A DNA stretch of 64,000 nt from Yoonia sp. R2331 (lineage in GTDB: Bacteria; Pseudomonadota; Alphaproteobacteria; Rhodobacterales; Rhodobacteraceae): assembly GCF_041103235.1 (NCBI RefSeq), contig NZ_JBGCUN010000001.1:2108001-2172000 (forward strand). The letters are read 5' to 3'. Of this stretch, positions 62,724-64,000 are shown one piece after another (positions within the stretch are counted from its first letter, which is position 1; each line of letters begins with the position of its first letter). The position numbers and the translations under genes are program-made. A model generated the notes under the pieces. That model had not been told where the DNA came from. It saw nothing but the letters and a program-made list of their open reading frames with translations, and did no database searches.

Positions 62724-63575
62724 ATGTTTGATGCGCCGCAAAACACTCTGCCAGCCAAACCCGGTGTCGGCTACAAACCCCAGCATTACAGCGATATTAC
62801 CACGTCACCCGGCCCCTTGGGCTGGCTTGAGGTCCACGCCGAAAACTATATGGGTGACGGTGGCCGCCCGATTGCGCAACTGCGCCACCTTTCCGAACAA
62901 TTCCCGATCTCTGTGCATGGTGTTGGCCTGTCGATCGGCGGCGAAGGCCGCCTTGATCCGGACCACCTTGCCCGTCTGAAACATCTGGTGGGCTGGCTGA
63001 ACCCGGCCAGCTTTTCGGAACATTTGGCGTGGTCCACCCACGACAGCCATTTCCTGAACGACCTGCTGCCCCTGCCCTATACGCCCGCCACCGTGGCCCG
63101 CGTCGCGGACCACATTGATGAGGTGCAGAATGTGCTGGGCCGTCAGATGCTGCTGGAAAACCCGTCCAGCTACCTCGCCTTTGCGGAAAGCGAGATGTCC
63201 GAGACCGATTTCCTGCGCGAGGTTGTGGCCCGCACCGGCTGTGGCCTGTTGCTCGACGTCAACAATGTCTTCGTCAGCGCCACCAATCTGGGCTTCACCC
63301 CGCAGGGCTATATCGACAGCTTTCCCCTTGATAAGGTGGGTGAAATCCATCTGGGCGGCCATGATGAAGACCACGACGATCACGGCGCGCCGCTGCTGAT
63401 CGACAGCCATGGACGCGAAGTGGCAGATCCGGTTTGGGCGCTGCTGGACTATACGCTCGCCAAGACCGGCCCCCGGCCCTTGCTGATCGAATGGGACACC
63501 GATGTGCCTGAATGGCCGGTGCTGGCCGCTGAGGTTGACCGCGCCGCTGCCGCATTGGACCTGGTGCCCGCATGA
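62724..63575 (+). CDS. bufB: MNIO-family bufferin-modifying oxidase BufB (DUF692)
   Basis: 283-residue multinuclear non-heme iron oxidative enzyme on a TIM-barrel fold. Iron ligands come from His, Asp and Glu in [49 protein letters not shown] and [10 protein letters not shown]. It converts bufferin Cys residues to heterocycles with oxygen, needing BufC as partner. It starts 60 bases after bufA and overlaps bufC by four bases (ATGA). Confidence 0.92.
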   Translation: MFDAPQNTLPAKPGVGYKPQHYSDITTSPGPLGWLEVHAENYMGDGGRPIAQLRHLSEQFPISVHGVGLSIGGEGRLDPDHLARLKHLVGWLNPASFSEHLAWSTHDSHFLNDLLPLPYTPATVARVADHIDEVQNVLGRQMLLENPSSYLAFAESEMSETDFLREVVARTGCGLLLDVNNVFVSATNLGFTPQGYIDSFPLDKVGEIHLGGHDEDHDDHGAPLLIDSHGREVADPVWALLDYTLAKTGPRPLLIEWDTDVPEWPVLAAEVDRAAAALDLVPA

Positions 63576-64000
63576 TCGTCACGCAAACGGAGTTTACGGC
63601 GGGGATACTGGACCCCAGCTTGCCCGCACCCGAAGGCCTGCAAGATGGCACTGGTGCGCCCACGTCCAAGCGGTTTGATGTCTACCGCAACAATGTTGCC
63701 GTCAGCCTGACCGATGCGCTGATCAGCGCCTTTCCGGTGATCTACAAGCTGGTCGGTGATGCGTTTTTTCGTGCAATGTCAGGCGTTTATCTACGCACCC
63801 ACCTGCCTGACACCGCATTGATGATGTACTATGGCGATAAGATGCCGCAGTTTCTCAAACGGTTTGGCCCGGCACAATCCCTGCCCTATCTGCCCGATGT
63901 GGCGCGATTGGAAATCGCGATGCGCGAAAGCTATCACGCAGCAGACGCAGCACCTGTGTCAGCCGACGCATTGTCCGCCATTGCGCCCGATGCGCTGATG
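63572..64000 (+). CDS. bufC: BufC partner protein (DUF2063), 3' end outside window
   Basis: 143 codons are visible, running off the right edge. [38 protein letters not shown] is the diagnostic start of the DUF2063 domain, followed by [22 protein letters not shown]. BufC-type proteins present the precursor to the MNIO enzyme. Its ATG lies in the bufB stop codon, so the pair is translationally coupled. Confidence 0.9.
   Translation, partial: MIVTQTEFTAGILDPSLPAPEGLQDGTGAPTSKRFDVYRNNVAVSLTDALISAFPVIYKLVGDAFFRAMSGVYLRTHLPDTALMMYYGDKMPQFLKRFGPAQSLPYLPDVARLEIAMRESYHAADAAPVSADALSAIAPDALM

Overview
The window looks like chromosomal DNA of a high-GC alphaproteobacterium of the Rhodobacterales / roseobacter type. 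Pointers are small families typical of that group (DUF2842, DUF6524, a VPLPA-CTERM protein), a class I PHA locus with PhaR and phasin, and many ATGA or TGATG gene junctions. The genus cannot be resolved from sequence alone. I see no rRNA, tRNA, CRISPR array, transposase, integrase or prophage.

Layout. 1-11.4 kb is mostly housekeeping: a DMT exporter cut by the window edge, thiamine pyrophosphokinase, a very large acidic protein, purA, secG, pyrG, an MipA-like outer membrane protein, rlmJ, a TerB protein and a PhnD-like protein. 12.2-24.8 kb is a polar amino-acid type ABC transporter followed by a gamma-glutamylation (Puu-like) polyamine or amine catabolic set: two glutamine-synthetase-like ligases, a class I amidotransferase, a DAO-type oxidase and a class III aminotransferase. 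24.9-34.0 kb (minus strand) is a nine-gene overlapping operon that fits the aerobic CoA-dependent anthranilate (2-aminobenzoyl-CoA) pathway. Divergent from it, 34.2-37.3 kb carries glutaryl-CoA dehydrogenase and a bifunctional beta-oxidation enzyme.

37.4-47.4 kb is the most unusual part: a plus-strand operon bracketed by a tripartite tricarboxylate transporter (tctC first, tctB and tctA last). It holds a NicX-like ring-cleaving dioxygenase, an acyl-CoA-dehydrogenase-fold flavoprotein without the usual catalytic Glu, a flavin reductase, a second ligase/amidotransferase pair paralogous to the Puu-like one, and a single 653-residue protein joining SRPBCC, alpha/beta-hydrolase and TetR domains. 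I read it as a candidate undescribed pathway for an N-containing aromatic or heteroaromatic compound, with a built-in enzyme-regulator fusion.

47.5-53.9 kb is the PHA storage locus (phaR, phaP, phaC, phaZ) with recognisable PhaR boxes, plus a tandem winged-helix regulator with a VOC protein and a VPLPA-CTERM surface protein. 54-60 kb holds a GFA-like protein, katG/oxyR, an alpha/beta hydrolase lacking its nucleophile and a GPH-type transporter. 60-64 kb holds thrS and a bufferin (bufA-bufB-bufC) operon that runs off the window edge.
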